Positions 1 through 19,213 of a stretch of 64,000 nucleotides of DNA are shown here, one piece after another (position 1 is the first letter of the stretch; each line of letters starts with the position of its first letter). This DNA comes from Leptoclinus maculatus (Eukaryota; Chordata; Actinopteri; Perciformes; Stichaeidae). Location: assembly GCA_032191485.1 (NCBI GenBank), contig JAVDOI010000001.1:32949885-33013884 (forward strand). Direction: 5' to 3'. The notes under the pieces are model-generated. The model was given only the letters and a program-made list of their open reading frames with translations. It searched no databases and was not told the DNA's origin. Both the position numbers and the translations under genes were made by a program.

Positions 1-481
1 GTTTGAAGCCTAATTTATAGATCTGGAAATTAGATGCTGTGCGACAGTTGTATTTTCTGATGTTGTGGCTGATAATCTCAATGTGGTTGTGTAGCACTCT
101 ATTACAGTATATTACATTACATCATCACATTGCATTATTAATGATGAGGACAGCTTTTTACCCTGATTGTCATCTTTTTCTGTCACATCTGAAATGATAA
201 GAAGCCAGGAAAAGCAGCATGTTATCATAATAGTGCTGAAATAAATGTAATATGTAATTGAAAATTAATAAACTCAACAATTTTGCTTTTAAATGAATTG
301 TTCAAGTCAAAAAATGTACCAAGCAAAAATGGCAGATACTAGATGCTTCTCAGGTGTGAGGCTGTGCTGCTTTTCCAATTTTTCTTATTCCAATTGTATG
401 ACATTTTATATCAACGTATTAATCAATAAATAGTCGATAGTTGCAGCCCTAATTATAACTTTTTGTTTTCCTCTCATTTAG

Positions 482-2488
482 TGAAAGTGGCTCTGGAGGA
501 CGGAGACTCTGACACCTTTACCGTGGTGAATGAAGCTGGTTTTAACTCTGCTGTAGACGGCATCCCAGAAGGTGCACAAGGACATCCAGTAGAAGACATA
601 ACACATGAAGAGGCGAGTGACGATCGCCCGGTGAAACGTAGACGGAATAAACGCAGCTTGATTTGGAGGCACTACGAGGAACTGGACAGTTTGGCTGCTG
701 CTCGTTGCTGCATTTGCATGAAGTTACAGTCCTTTGAAGGCGGCAGCACCAGCAACCTGCACCGGCACATGTCAAAGAGACACCCGGAGGTGTTTTCTCA
801 GCTAGCAGCAGAACGGCAGCACCCACTACCACCACCACCACCCCACTCATCACAGAGCTCAGATGCTAATGGTGACAAACAAGCCTCGATAGAATATAAT
901 CTAAACTACATTACAATATCTGCAGAATTTTGATGACACTGAACAATTTTAGTTATGTTTAAGAATGATATCAACATATTAATCAGTAAGGAACTGTTAC
1001 TTGCAGACCTAATCATAATTTTGTTTTCCTCTTATTTAGTGGAAGTGGTTCTGGAGGATGGAGACTTTGACACCCTTAATTCTACCATGAACGGCGTCCT
1101 GAAAGGTGCACAAGGAGGTCCAGCAGAACAAATACGGCATGAAGAGGCGAGTGAAGACCACCCTGTGAAACGCAGGCGGAGTAAACGCAGCTTGATTTGG
1201 AGGCACTACGAGCAACTGGACAGTTTGGCTGCTGCTCGCTGCCGCATTTGCATGAAGAAGTTACAGTACTTTGAAGGCGGCAGCACCAGCAACCTGCACC
1301 GGCACATGTCAAAGAGACACCCGGAGGTGTTTTCTCAGCTACTAGCAGACGGGCAGCACCCACCACCCCCCCACTCATCACAGAGCTCAGATGTTAATGG
1401 TGACGCATTGATGCCACCAGAGAACGTTGGGGCGACAGAGAAGCAGAGGCAGTTTTCTGGTAATGTATTATAGCTCACTGTTGTTTGTGTGTATAATTCA
1501 TTCTGGCTTTTTCAAAGACACATTGTGGAATAAGTGACATATATAAATGTGTTGTTTTTACAAGAACCTCTGCATTTATTAGAAGACAAATGTTAAATGT
1601 TGTCTAAACACCAACCTAGATGAAATACAATCTAAAATACTCTACGCTGTCTGGTCAAAGAATAATAAAGACAAGATTGTGAACCACATATTTGAGGCCA
1701 GCTTTCAGTACATGACAGCATAAATACATTTTAGTTGGTACCAGAAGGTATCGAGGTTAGTTAGATACCCAGCCCTGGTTTTATCTTGTGAACATTTAGT
1801 TTGAAACATCAGGTTTTTATCATCATGGCCAGAATTTTAACATACAGTTTGGTATGGTTATATATTTCTCTCTGTAAATTTCCTTTATAGTCCAACTGCA
1901 GAAGAAGTAAATAGGAAGGTAAAGCATCGTCCAGCACATTATTTAAGTACTTGTGTTGTCATTTTCTCAGTAATTTCAAGAAAGCAATTTGGTATCTCAG
2001 CAAATCCCTGTATGTAAGTTGAGTGGATGAATCTTCTACACGTTTAAAATAAATGAATATCAAGTTTTTTTTTAAACGTATTCATTTTGTGGTTCTTCTG
2101 TATTCAAGATTGTAATGACACTAAACACGTGACCTTCTCTTTCCCTCTTCTTACAGGCCTGTTAAAAGTTTCTAAAGCGTCTGAAGGAGAAAAGCGTGTG
2201 TTCAGGCGAGAGCGTGAGCTGATTGAAGCTCTGAGGAGAGCGCAGAGAGAGGAGGCCCGGGCTCTGGAGCACCAGAGGGAGCTGCTGGAGAGGCTGCGTG
2301 CGGTGAATGCCAGAGAGGCGGCTGCAGAGAGGGAGCAGATTGAGTCACTGAGGACAGCACAGCTGGAGGAAGCCAAAGACTTGAGTAGACAGAGAGAAGA
2401 GGTGCAGAAGCTGCTGGAGAAATGGGAGGAGCTTCAGCAGGAAAGAGAAGAACTTGTCTTGTTTTCTAGTGGACAGCAAGCCTCCTGA
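482..2488 (+). CDS. BED zinc-finger protein with two tandem fingers and a C-terminal coiled coil (5' end not seen)
   Basis: Three exons join in frame: 482-871, 1040-1459 and 2157-2488 (stop TGA). The first two exons each encode a BED-type finger: basic KRRR(N/S)KRSLIWRHYE, a CxxC pair (CCIC / CRIC), then LHRHMSKRH with the distal histidines. The third exon encodes about 105 residues rich in E, R, Q and L in heptad-like spacing, which should form a long coiled coil and so probably a dimer. BED fingers are DNA-binding and are shared by hAT transposases and domesticated host proteins; I see no transposase catalytic domain here, so a host regulator is more likely, by inference. All internal junctions are phase 1. 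The first visible exon starts in phase 1 after a good acceptor (cctctcatttag), so the start codon lies in an upstream exon, probably left of the window. The donor of the first exon (at 872) is the least certain junction. I do not recognise an orthologue. Confidence 0.7.
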
Positions 2489-4003
2489 TTCTGTTACAAT
2501 ATGACGGTCGCGTTGCCGACGTTCCTGATTTTAGATATTTAATAAAGGCTTTGGGACTAATGCAACAAAAAATGTTGATGTAAAAATGTGAATTTTAGTA
2601 AAATATATTTTGCAAACAATCAAGTTGTTTTTGTTTCTGTCACAGCTGTGTTGCACTGCTTCATCCTTCCTCTACTGCTCACTCTGGTCCTGTCTCATTG
2701 AATCGTGTGATCTCCTGATGTCCTCTTGCATCAAATACATAGAAGTCTGATCCAGGAAGAAGCTCTCACTCCCCACCTCACACTGTATTCATTCATGGCT
2801 GCAACAAGCAAGTTTTAAGTGTATATAGTCAAAGACTGGTCATAAAAAAACATGTGTTGTCTCTCACTCTGCAAGTCTGCAGGACGGGTTCAGAAAAATC
2901 AAAAGTTAGTCTTATCACTCAGATGTGTAACTTTGCCATGAGATTAGAATGATGACAGTAGAAGCTGACATACATCAGAGGGTGTCATGTAGTTACATTA
3001 TCAATGTGAGGGCTTGAAATAATCAAACTAATTATATTTACCACAATACACCATTTTGTCACTAACAATTGGTATGAACCTGTAAAGAAACTCAATTGAT
3101 CTTGAGACAGAGAATGTACAATAAGGGGAGCATCCTTTTTGTTGAAACGGGATGTTTAGGCAAGATATAATCATTTAAAAGTGCATCCACTTATAGATTT
3201 AGAGGCAGTTTTAATTTATGGTTAAAATATTTGTATACTCCCACTGGAGCATCATTTGTTCTACAGGAACACGAGGTAATGTCATTAAAATGTGTCTGTG
3301 CAAGAGAATAAAATAATTTGATTTCTCTTCTTTACTGAATTAATACATCACTGATGATGGTAGTGAGTGAGGCCAACTGTATCCTGAGTAACTTGGATAT
3401 TGTTACGTTTTAGTTGTTCATGTTATTTTTGATGACAGAAGTTCCTGAGGCATATACTTAATAAATAATACCAAAACCAATGATTCATTATCAAGTGGGC
3501 ATTGCATCTAGTTGCATTGAATGCCTTTCTGATTTCCTTTCATATGATCCTTACATTGTGCATATTTCTAACTTATATCACAGCAAACCTGAGGTATAGT
3601 ACTATTTTAACACAAGATCAGTCATTCACTTTAAGAGCTTCAGGCAAAATATAAAGAGGAATGAACCCATGAAATAAACACTTGTATCATTCGCAAGTAC
3701 ATGAACGTACAACGCATGCGTTTTCGGAACGTTTTGCCCCAGAACGCGACTTCTCAGGTAGTGCGTCTGAGCTGCGGCAGCTCGCCCCACCACCAAGGTA
3801 ATACGTGGGTTCATATTAGAGATGGTTCAGGACAATGTTACGGTTTTGTTTGGGGTGAAGTTCACCCAATTTAAAAAGAGGAGTCCATGTGTCTTCTCTG
3901 TCGCCCCGTAGACTGTGGAGAGGCACCGCCTGACAGGCTAAACCCAGGGACCCCTACCACATGATGACGTGGGTCCTGAGTCGTCCAGTATTGGCGGAGG
4001 AAG
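2489..4003. other. Intergenic, BED gene to cog4
   Basis: AT-rich sequence with no supported exon. AATAAA at about 2540 ('atttaataaaggc') is a likely poly(A) signal for the BED-finger gene. The last 300 bases become GC- and CpG-richer (e.g. 3710-3800) and should hold the TATA-less cog4 promoter. Confidence 0.5.
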
Positions 4004-4012
4004 ATGGCGGAC
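4001..4012 (+). promoter_or_regulatory. TISU/YY1-like element over the cog4 start codon
   Basis: The bases around the start read GAAGATGGCGGAC, one base from the TISU consensus SAASATGGCGGC (translation initiator of short 5' UTR, which doubles as a YY1 site). No TATA box is evident upstream. This would fit a TATA-less housekeeping promoter with a very short 5' UTR; that is inference. Confidence 0.45.
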
Positions 4013-7000
4013 GGCGGACCCATCGCAGCGAAAAGATGCGACTCTGGCTCGCTGTCCTCTGTGAGCATGGAGACCATCTCAACGCTGACGGAGCTGGAGG
4101 ACCTGGAGAGAGTTTACCGGCACCTCTGCGTGGAGGAGGTTCGTAGAAACCGCCGTTAACGGCAGTTTGTTTGACGTGTACACTCACCGTCGTCATCCAC
4201 GTAAACTTCCGGGACGCTGCTGGCTCAAAACAAAAACTCCACCTGGTTGAATAATGGCTGAATGAACATTGAACAATTAAGCGAATGACAAAAAATAAAC
4301 ACCCCAGACCGACCTAGAACTGGCACTTAGATATGTTAAAATGTGTTCTTCATGTCCATTGATATGCTTCCACTTTACATACAGCAGAGATAGTTACAGC
4401 CTGTCTTTCAGCTCTAAGTGCATCAAATATGAAACTTTTTAACGGATTGACAAGTATATCTGAGGAGATCTTCCCACTCTTGGTACAACACGCACAGTTG
4501 TGTCCATATAGTGTTTTTTTATCCATTATTTGTGTCATTAAGCACATCAACAAAAGTAAAGAAGACACTATTGTACAGATGTCTGGAAAGCTTACCAGAT
4601 AAAGCAAACAACATATGAAGTCAGGCTCCAGAAGCTTCAACACAGTTGAACATGTTAAAACATGTATTGAAGTTGTAGTGACGTGCATGTGATCTGTGAA
4701 GAAGATGCTGAAAACATATTGTTGCTCATTACATGCTGTGTTTTCTCCTCTAATACAGAAAGAAGTGGATTCTGAGCTGGACAGACTGGTGGGACAGGAG
4801 GGGACCATTCACACAAAGATGCTGGCCCTGCAGAGGATGGGGTACAGTTTGTATAAATCAGTGTAGTTTCAAACGCACCCGATGATCAGCATGCATTTGA
4901 GCTCCAACCAACAAGGATCTTGTTCTGTTGTGTCTCTGTAGGCCCAACTTACAGCTGATTGGAGGAGATGCCAGTCAGTTGTCGGGTATGATCACATTTA
5001 CCTGCAGCCTGGCTGAGAACGTCAGCCGCAAAGTCAGACAGCTTGACCTGGCAAAGGTGAGTACATCATGTCTAAAACACGTCTGCTAAACGTATACGTT
5101 TCAACTGTTAGAGGTTTTATTACAAGAACGCCGTACTGGATCTCACACAAGGATCTTAGTGTGTTTCTTATTTTGCCTTTGTAGACACGGCTGTATAGCG
5201 TCATCCAGCGCGCCGACGATATCCTCGATCTGAAGTTCTGCACAGACGGCGTGCAGACGGCTCTACATAACGAAGATTATGAGCAGGCTGCTGCCCACAT
5301 CCACCGATACCTCTCTCTGGACCAGTCGGTTATTGAGCTGAGCAGGCAGGGAGAAGAAAGTACGAGGCCTCTAGTTCTCTGTGGTAGTGCTTAGCTCAGT
5401 ACGTAGTCACTGCAGTGAAGAAGTACTGTTATCTTTTTGTGTTTTTGTACTATTTTGACATTGAATCTGTCCGATCATTATAGGATTGTAGTTATTTATA
5501 TAAACATTTCTCACTGCACTGTAAGTATCAATGAAATAGAGACAATACACATCCAGGCTTGCACTGTAACTCTGCCGATGCTTCATGTCTCCACAGGCAG
5601 TGCTGTGGATGCCAGTCTGGTAATGCTGCAGGAGGCAGAGAAGAAACTGAAGGTCATCGTTGCCGTGAAGCTGGACGAAGCGGTTGCAGCAGTCGACCTC
5701 TCACAAGTGGAAAGGTTTTTCAAGATCTTCCCTCTGTTGGGCCTCCACCAGCAGGGCCTCGCCCGCTTTGGCCAATATCTCTGCAGTCAGGTCAGTTGTG
5801 TCGTTGGTCCGGTTTGGGTCTAGCTCAAAAACTTGATTTAAGTTTGGTGGGAAGAGGCCACGGACCAATTAACAGTTGGTCCGTTTATTGTGTGGATCCA
5901 GGGATTGTTTTTAAAGGAATTCGTTATTTTCTTTGATGCACTTGAATAAAACCATTTTGGTAGACGTATTCCTTGGATCACAATGTGTATTTAGATGAAG
6001 ATCAGATGGAGATTAAGATTATGGATCCAGGGGCAGTACAGACCAGCAGAATTGTGCAGCCTTGGTTTAGATGCACATATTATGAGGGCTTCTTGATCCT
6101 GATGTTGCGAGAGTGTCAGCTAATGTCAGCTACATGTGGATAATGGGCTGCTCCATAAACAAAAGAGAAGGCACCATGAGTTAATCTGATGTTTTATGAT
6201 TGTAAGAAATTGTTGATCATATGAGATAGCAAATATAGTTGGTCAGAAATAAACATGTTTCATTTTTTTCGAACTTTTTTTCTCACACATATTATCACAG
6301 CTGGCCTCCAAAGCTGAGGAGAACCTTCTCTTGGCTACAGGAGGAGACCTGGGCGACAAGAGAGCACCGCTGGTCTTTGCAGACACTCTGACGCTGCTGC
6401 TGGAAGGTGAGAAATCAGGCCTGATGCGCTCTCTCTCTCTCTCTCTCTGTCTCTGTCTCTGTGTCTCTGTCTCTGTCTCTGTGTCTCTGTCTCTGTGTCT
6501 CTCTCTCTCTCTCTCTCTGTGTCTCTCTCTCTCTCTGTGCGTGTACATTTACCTTCGTCTGCTCTGAGTGGACTCCTCTAACGTGTTGGTGTGTGTTTAC
6601 AGGTATTGCTCGTGTAGTTGAGACTCATCAGCCCATAGTAGAGACATATTATGGTCCAGGCCATCTGTACACACTGATCACTCACCTGCAGCAGGAATGT
6701 GACCAACAGGCCCAGAAAATAGTCGACAAGTTCATCCAGCAGAGAGGATACCACAACAAGGTGAGTGTTTCACTGCATACCTGTACAAAACAATACAATT
6801 AGTCTTTTTTTTGTCCATCGGAGTGGAAATTTGTCTCTGGCTCACCAAACAGAGACAGTAGCATAAAAAAACAGAAGCAGTTAGTAAGAACAGACACATA
6901 GACAGAATATATTACACTATAACAGTTCATGTCAAAGTCTGTGGCTTAGCTCTACTCACTTTGTTGAGTGAGAACTCACTGTGAACTTGTATCCCTCCTG

Positions 7001-10000
7001 TAGTTTCAGGTCGTCCAGAGCAGCATGATGAAGAGCGTGCCGGGGGAGAGGATCGAGCCCAAGTATGTTTGTCTCAGCAACATCCTGCTCTCCTCTGTGT
7101 TATTGTCTGTGTGGTGTTGTTGTTTATCCGTCTGTCTCACACAAACAGGGAACTGGACCCTGTACTGACTGAAGTAACCCTGATGAACGCCAGGGCCGAG
7201 CTCTACCTGCGCTTTCTACGCCGTCGCATGTTGGCCGACTTTGAAGTTGGGGATGCTCAGAGCGTCACACAGGGTAGTTGAACATTGTGTGGTGACGCAT
7301 GCACAGATTCCCTTTTGAGATGTGGAGCTAAAAAGCCATCTAAAATGCTATTTCTTTGCGCATATTTGAACATCCAGAGCATCAGCAGAACGTGGAGAAG
7401 CTCCTGAAACACTGCTTGCTGAGCAGGACGATGCAGGAGTTGATTGGCTACTATGTTCCAATGGAAGAGTACTACATGAGAGAGTCTGTCAACAAGGTAA
7501 ATTAGTTTTATACAGTATTTCTATATTTAACTAAATAATCCTAAAGTGACCCGCTGCTAATCTCTGCTTGAGGCTACATTAGCCACTACTATCATAACGC
7601 ACCTGAATCTGTGACCCAGTTGTATTGTGGGTAATGTAGGCACCATATTTTGACAAGGAAGAATAATGTGTGGAATGATAAAGATGATATATCTGGTTTC
7701 TGCTGCATCGATTATGATTCTTTCTCTTTTTTTAGATATTTTTATTCCCAATGAAATCTTATTATCTATCGAGTTGTAGCAAATTAAATAACGATACTTC
7801 CACACATCTATCTATCTTCTAGGTGTCAGAGGGAAGAGGTAGTGATTCTGATTCTTATTAAAATGTTAAAGCTTACTTTGGCAAACTATTATATGAAATA
7901 AGTGCACATGTGTGAATGTGAGAATTATCTTATCCTGCAAAGTAAAACACCAACCGTTACAATGAAACAACTATGTGGTCCCTTTAAGATAATATGTTAT
8001 GAAAGTGTTGAACATTGAGGATAATAACAGTGTATTTCACACATTAAATCTTTATCATCAGAACATATTACATTTAAAGAAATAATATTTTCCTCCACAG
8101 GCTGTTGCTATGGATACTTATGAGAAGGGTCAGCTGAACTCCAGTATGGTGGACGACTGTTTCTACATCGTGAAGAAGTGCATCAGCAGAGCTTTATCCA
8201 GCTCCAGCATCGACTGCCTCTGTGCCATGATCAACCACGCAAACTCTGTGCTGGAGTCTGACTTCAGGTGCTCTTTCCCTTCACAGTTGACATGTTCAAT
8301 ACTTTTCTTTTGTTTCTTTTTGTCACACTTCTTCACATCTCACGTCTCATTTATGTCCCCCCCTTCCTGCCCCGTCTCTGTGCACCTGTCAGGGAGGTGT
8401 TGTATAATAAGCTGCGTCAGGGCTTCCCAGCTACGACGCTTCAGGACATCCAGCGTGGCGTCAGCAGTGCGGTCAGTCTAATGCAGAGCAGCTTACAGCA
8501 GGGCAAGTTCAACACAATGGGCATCGAGAGCGCCGAACACGCCAAGGCGGCATTTCTGGTAAGATGCACAGACAAAACGGATAAACGTGTATGTCCCTAC
8601 CTCGCTCTCAGGCAGCATGTCAGACATCGTCGCCCAGACTAAAAATACAGCGTCAGTAATTTAAGTGAGAAATGAAATGCATGAATAACCTCAACCTAAT
8701 TTAAGGGAGGTACTATTTATAATGGCTCTTGAAGGAAGCACTACTTCAAAACCCTTTTTCAAGAAACACTTAAAGGTTTATAGCTACCAAAAGAATTCTG
8801 CAGACTTTAACCATATTGGCTTTTTTTTTCTCTTTCTATATTAGGTGACTCTGAATAACGTTGAGGTGTGTAGTGAGAATATCACAACTTTAAAGAGGAA
8901 CCTTGAGGTAAGTTGCTCATCTGTGCTAGCACTCTGCATCTATTCATCTTGTCATTTATACTTGACCTCATTGCGCGGAGATTTTCTTTTTTCCCGCAGA
9001 ACGACTGCTCCAAGTTGTTCAATCAGGTCCCCGGCTCTGGAGAACAAGCTAAGATTGAAAGCGGTTTGTCCGACCTCGTCAACACATCCACCAAGTTCAA
9101 GGATCTCTTACAGGTTGGTGTGTCTCACACACACACACACACGCACACACTGATCAGTGCTTGTCAGCTGAGCGTTGTGTATTCACTTATTTACAGTCGG
9201 GTTTATGCAACAGTGAACAATTCTATCGGCCTTTAAATGGTTAGTGTTACAGACTATTCTCATATATTTATTTAAAAATGTCTGGCAAAAAAAAAGAAGT
9301 ACAATCCAAAGTTGTTGAGATCTGGTAATATTTTTCTTAAATAAACTCAAATTTTAAGGAGATAGCTATTCAAATTACTGGTGTCACTTTACAGAAGAAG
9401 GATGAAAGCCTCCTGCCACAGAAATACAGGCCATGTACGTGAACTTTTGTACTGTAGATGTGTGTAAACTCGTGGTACTATAAGCCTCTTTGTCTCCGAG
9501 TGTCCAGCCAGTGTTTTCATTCTCTGATGTGATTTCACTTCACAGGAGGGCCTGACTGAGTTAAACACAACAGCCATAAAGTCTCAGATCAAACCCTGGA
9601 TCAGCAGTTTCCTGTCCATCACACACAACATAGAAGAGGTAACGGTCTCAGAATAGTGAACGAAAATAAACTAGAGGTTACGAAACATGTCGCTGTAACA
9701 GCTGCTGTTCCTCACAGGAGGAGTTCAATGACTACGAAGCTAATGATCCCTGGGTGCAGCAGCTCATCATTAACTTGGAGCAGCTCATGGCGGAGTTCAA
9801 GGTATCTTGTCTGAGCAGCTATGACTCCAAAGTATAAATGTATCCTTCCTTCTTATCACTTAAACTTCTCTATGTCTCCTCACCAGACGGCCTTGTCTCC
9901 TATCATCTACGACACTCTGACCAGCCTGATGACCAGCTTGATATCTATTGAAATGGAGAAGACCATTCTCAAATGCTCATTCAGCAGGGTGAGGAGCCGG

Positions 10001-11029
10001 GCTCGGCCACAAGGTGGCGCTGCGCACCCTCTGCGTCACTTTGCATCACATCACATGATGATAAGCCTGAGCAATGATTTATTAATGAGTTCATAAAGGC
10101 CTGCATGGGAGGTTGCCTCCTTTTGTCACGATAGCATCCTCCTATTTTGAGCGTGTTTACAGTGAACCTCTGAATAAATGTTAATACTTTGTGCAACATG
10201 AAGCCCATTCACTGATTCTGATGGTTCTGTTGTAGCTTGGAGGGCTGCAGTTCGATAAAGAGCTCCGGTCTCTTGTGGCGTACCTCACCACCGTGACCAC
10301 CTGGACCATCAGGGATAAGTTTGCTCGCCTCACACAAATGGCCACCATCCTCAACCTGGAGCGGGTAATTCGGATCATATTACACACATACACAGAGTAA
10401 TTGTATTTATATGGCTGTGGTGGGATGTAAGTAAGTACATTTACTTAAGTACATGTTTAAAATATGTGTATTTTATTTTATTATACTTTATAATTCTACT
10501 TAACTTTACTCCGACATTTATCTGACAGCTTTAGTTTCTGTTACTTTAAAGATTGAGATTTTATATACGAAACATAAGGATTTTGTGACATATGATGCTT
10601 TGTTATGACTGACAATATATAAAAGTGTTGAATTGGCTCCACCTCGACCAAGTACAACAGTAGATAGATGCAAATGCAAACCATTAAACTGGGCCAGACC
10701 TGTGCTGCAAAACTGCCCCGAAAAATTAAAAAAATGTACTACATTAATGCATCAATAATAATGAGCCAGTAAATACTGGAATTTTATGCATTATGAATAA
10801 TATCACTTTTTTTTACATTTTGCTAAAGATTTATTACTTAAGTAAATGTGAGTACTTCCTCCTGGTTTACTAAATGTACCTATTTGTCCTGCAGGTAACT
10901 GAGATCTTGGATTACTGGGGCCCAAACTCAGGCCCGCTGACGTGGCGGCTGACCCCGGCGGAGGTGCGTCAGGTTCTGGCGCTTCGTATTGACTTCAGAA
11001 GTGAAGATATCAAGAGGCTGCGACTGTAA
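4004..11029 (+). CDS. cog4: Conserved oligomeric Golgi complex subunit 4
   Basis: Coding exons: 4004-4138, 4759-4841, 4942-5056, 5185-5359, 5597-5790, 6301-6406, 6603-6760, 7004-7062, 7149-7273, 7378-7496, 8101-8267, 8393-8558, 8845-8907, 9000-9113, 9546-9638, 9718-9801, 9887-9988, 10236-10364, 10895-11029. They sum to 2322 nt, 773 residues (human COG4 is about 785). Nearly every stretch matches COG4, e.g. GPNLQLIGGDASQLSGMITF near the start, ERFFKIFPLLGLH, HQPIVETYYGPG, and the C terminus LRIDFRSEDIKRLRL. COG4 belongs to lobe A of the octameric COG tether on the cytosolic face of the Golgi, where it binds SNAREs and SM proteins for retrograde intra-Golgi traffic and thereby supports glycosylation. 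All phases are consistent and there is no frameshift. The N-terminal 25 residues are divergent, as usual for this protein. Start choice: first ATG, in a strong context that also resembles a TISU element. AATAAA at 11602 is a likely poly(A) signal. Confidence 0.97.
6431..6538 (+). repeat. (CT)n/(CTCTGT)n microsatellite in a cog4 intron
   Basis: Polypyrimidine tract of CT units mixed with TCTCTG units, starting about 25 bases after the cog4 exon 6 donor and followed by a short GTGCGTG run. Confidence 0.9.
10417..10866. repeat. MITE-like inverted-repeat element in the last cog4 intron
   Basis: The left end carries 'gatgtaagtaagtacattta' then cttaagta; the right end carries 'tacttaagtaaatgtgagta' followed by cttcctcct. 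The ends are imperfect inverted repeats of each other. I recognise this 'agtacttaagtacattt' type as a common teleost repeat. No coding capacity. The target-site duplication was not resolved. Confidence 0.6.
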
Positions 11030-13415
11030 CTCGTGAACTACTCCGCTGGTCATCAGTGATCACTGTGCAGTACCCACCTTGTCATACTTTGCACTAAAGA
11101 GCTCTGCACAATCCAGGTTTAATCCATGTTTATGTAAATGGGGCGGGCGGGGCTCGGGGCAAATGGCCTGGGATTTTCTTTTTGTCTGAAACAAAAATGC
11201 TCATCCTGGAGATTTCAGTCTGGTTTTTCAGTGTCTGCCTTCTGCTCCACACACGGCTCATGTCGGTCCGTATCAGAGTTACAGCTCAGCTTTTAGGGGC
11301 ATGGTCTGCGGTTAATGGTGAACTATTTAATACGAATGATCTGTAAAGTATGAGAATATTCTCTGAAATGTGTAATTAAAAAGTGTAATTGTGTCACACT
11401 GGGAGTTCCAACCTGTTAACCTGTAGCTGGCTCTGAGAAACGAGGACACACTGGGACTGAGGAGGGGAGCCGTCGGTAAAACGGAGCAGTAATGAACATC
11501 ATACCCATTAAAGTGACAGAAGCAGGTCAGACAGCTGATCCAGCCTAGTCATTCAATATATGAATAGCTCCTTGTCTGTGATGATGGAACACTTTTAACC
11601 TAATAAATTGAGAGCCGCTCTGCAACGCCTCTGATCCCTGCCATCCGCCACATTTCACGGAGTGCTGCCCTATTGCCATGCAAGACCTGTTCCCAATCTT
11701 TTATACATATTTCTGACACTAAATGCAAAGCTGTGTTCACTGGGCAATGAAGCATTAAAAGTGGTCCATTCTCATAATTGTCAGCCTAATTTCCTGGTCT
11801 AACCTCAATTCTCTGCAAAGATGAAAGCCGGTCCGTGTGTATTTAAACTTGTGCAGAGGGGATGGCGCTGCGTGCGCGTCGGCGTAATCAGACTCAGACC
11901 ACAAACAGCAGGAATAGTTAGGAAAAGTGTGGCTTTAATGTAAACACAACATTCGATTGGCTCAGCACAAACATTCCACATGAGAGCAACCAATAAACTA
12001 CCAAATAGGATGGGGTGCAGCACAAAAACATTCACAGTAAAAAAAAAATCTGGTATAATCATAATATATATACAGTACGGTGCTTTTAAGGTGAAAATGG
12101 AGATAGGATACGGGGACTGATATGTGATAGATAAGAGTATAGAGAGATGGGAGAATTTCTGGGTGCACAGGTGAAAATGGAGAGCTGTACTTTTTCTCTG
12201 TGAAAAGAGAAACGTGACAGACGGGTGGGGGGGGGGGGGGGGGGTAATGGTTCCCTGTTTACTGATCAGGGAAGAAGAGGGTTGGGGAAAACCCACGACT
12301 CCCCAGACAGAGGCTGCCTCAAATGATATTGTTCTTGTGCAGTCTTCTACTTCTACACAGATTCACATCGAAGGGTAAAGCACCACACAGAGAACAAGAT
12401 GCCATTGGAGGGCTGCTTTCTACCCTCTGAACCGTAGACGGGTGTCTGTGGACCCCAGTGTTTCATGTCAGGAAATAAATATGTGGCACGGGATTTCAGG
12501 AGGTAGAAGGAGGTATGTAGGGCATGAGGCTTAAATAAATAAATCATTCGATGATAATATTCTGTGTTTTAAATAATATTATTTGATAGTATGAACATGA
12601 GCTATGAATCCTAATCTGTCCCTCGGATGGTTGGCACCGATATGACTTTTATTTTTATTTTGCCATCATTGGCTGCTAGGCATTTCCTCACGCTACAGGA
12701 GGCCAATGGAAATGGGTAGCCACTCTGAACAGAAGAATCCTCTCATTATGTTTTAAAGTAAAAGAGAAAACAGAGTGGAAAAGACCTGCAGGCTACTCAG
12801 TCATGTGTGGGTCTGAAGGAGAGGGAAGCTTTGTCCCTTCTGAAAGTTAAAATAGCCTCCTTCCCAACCATGACCCTCGAGTACCACGAGTACATCACCT
12901 CCCCATCATCATCCTCATCATCTCCACCTTCATACACACAGCAGCTCTTCAAACGCAGCACAACAGGCTATTTTCAGCACAGATATAAATGCCTCGAGAC
13001 TTGCACATTAAAAACGTCACGTAAAGAATGGGACAGTAGTCCACGCTGTGGTTAAAAATGACACTGCACTCTCCTCGCGTTGCATTTCTGAGTTTTGCAA
13101 AACGAGGCTCCAGCTGAATATAACCCTGGTGCTGCCCCTTCTCACCTCCCCAGTTGTTGACACGGTCATCAACGAAACATGAAACATTCAGCTCAAAAAC
13201 ACGTTTTTTTTATAAGACAAAACTGGGGTTTTATACCGAAATCAAAATGAGAGGAAGGGAACAAATCATGGCAATAATCCAGTGTGGTGTCAGACGGCAG
13301 CTCTTTGGGTCCATTTGGACGTGTAGAATTACATATTAATGTGTTTAAGTATCATCAAAATTATCATTATTAACACCTCATACTCTCCATAACAACCTCT
13401 GTGCTTGGCCAGGCC
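11030..13415. other. Tail-to-tail 3' regions of cog4 and gnao1
   Basis: The cog4 3' UTR runs to about 11630 (AATAAA at 11602). Antisense to it begins the gnao1 3' untranslated region, whose far end I cannot place. A poly-G run lies at about 12227-12244. No second set of G-alpha-o terminal exons is recognisable here on the minus strand. Confidence 0.6.

Positions 13416-19213
<5,798 letters not shown>

Noticed and set aside
4350..4808. 152-codon minus-strand ORF
   Set aside because: Antisense to cog4 intron 1 and exon 2; the true coding strand is plus.
6243..6548. RERERE / SLSLSL frames
   Set aside because: Translation of the CT microsatellite next to cog4 exon 6.
11805..12296. 163-codon minus-strand ORF
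   Set aside because: Falls in the gnao1 3' region; composition includes poly-P from the G run, with no homology or splice context.
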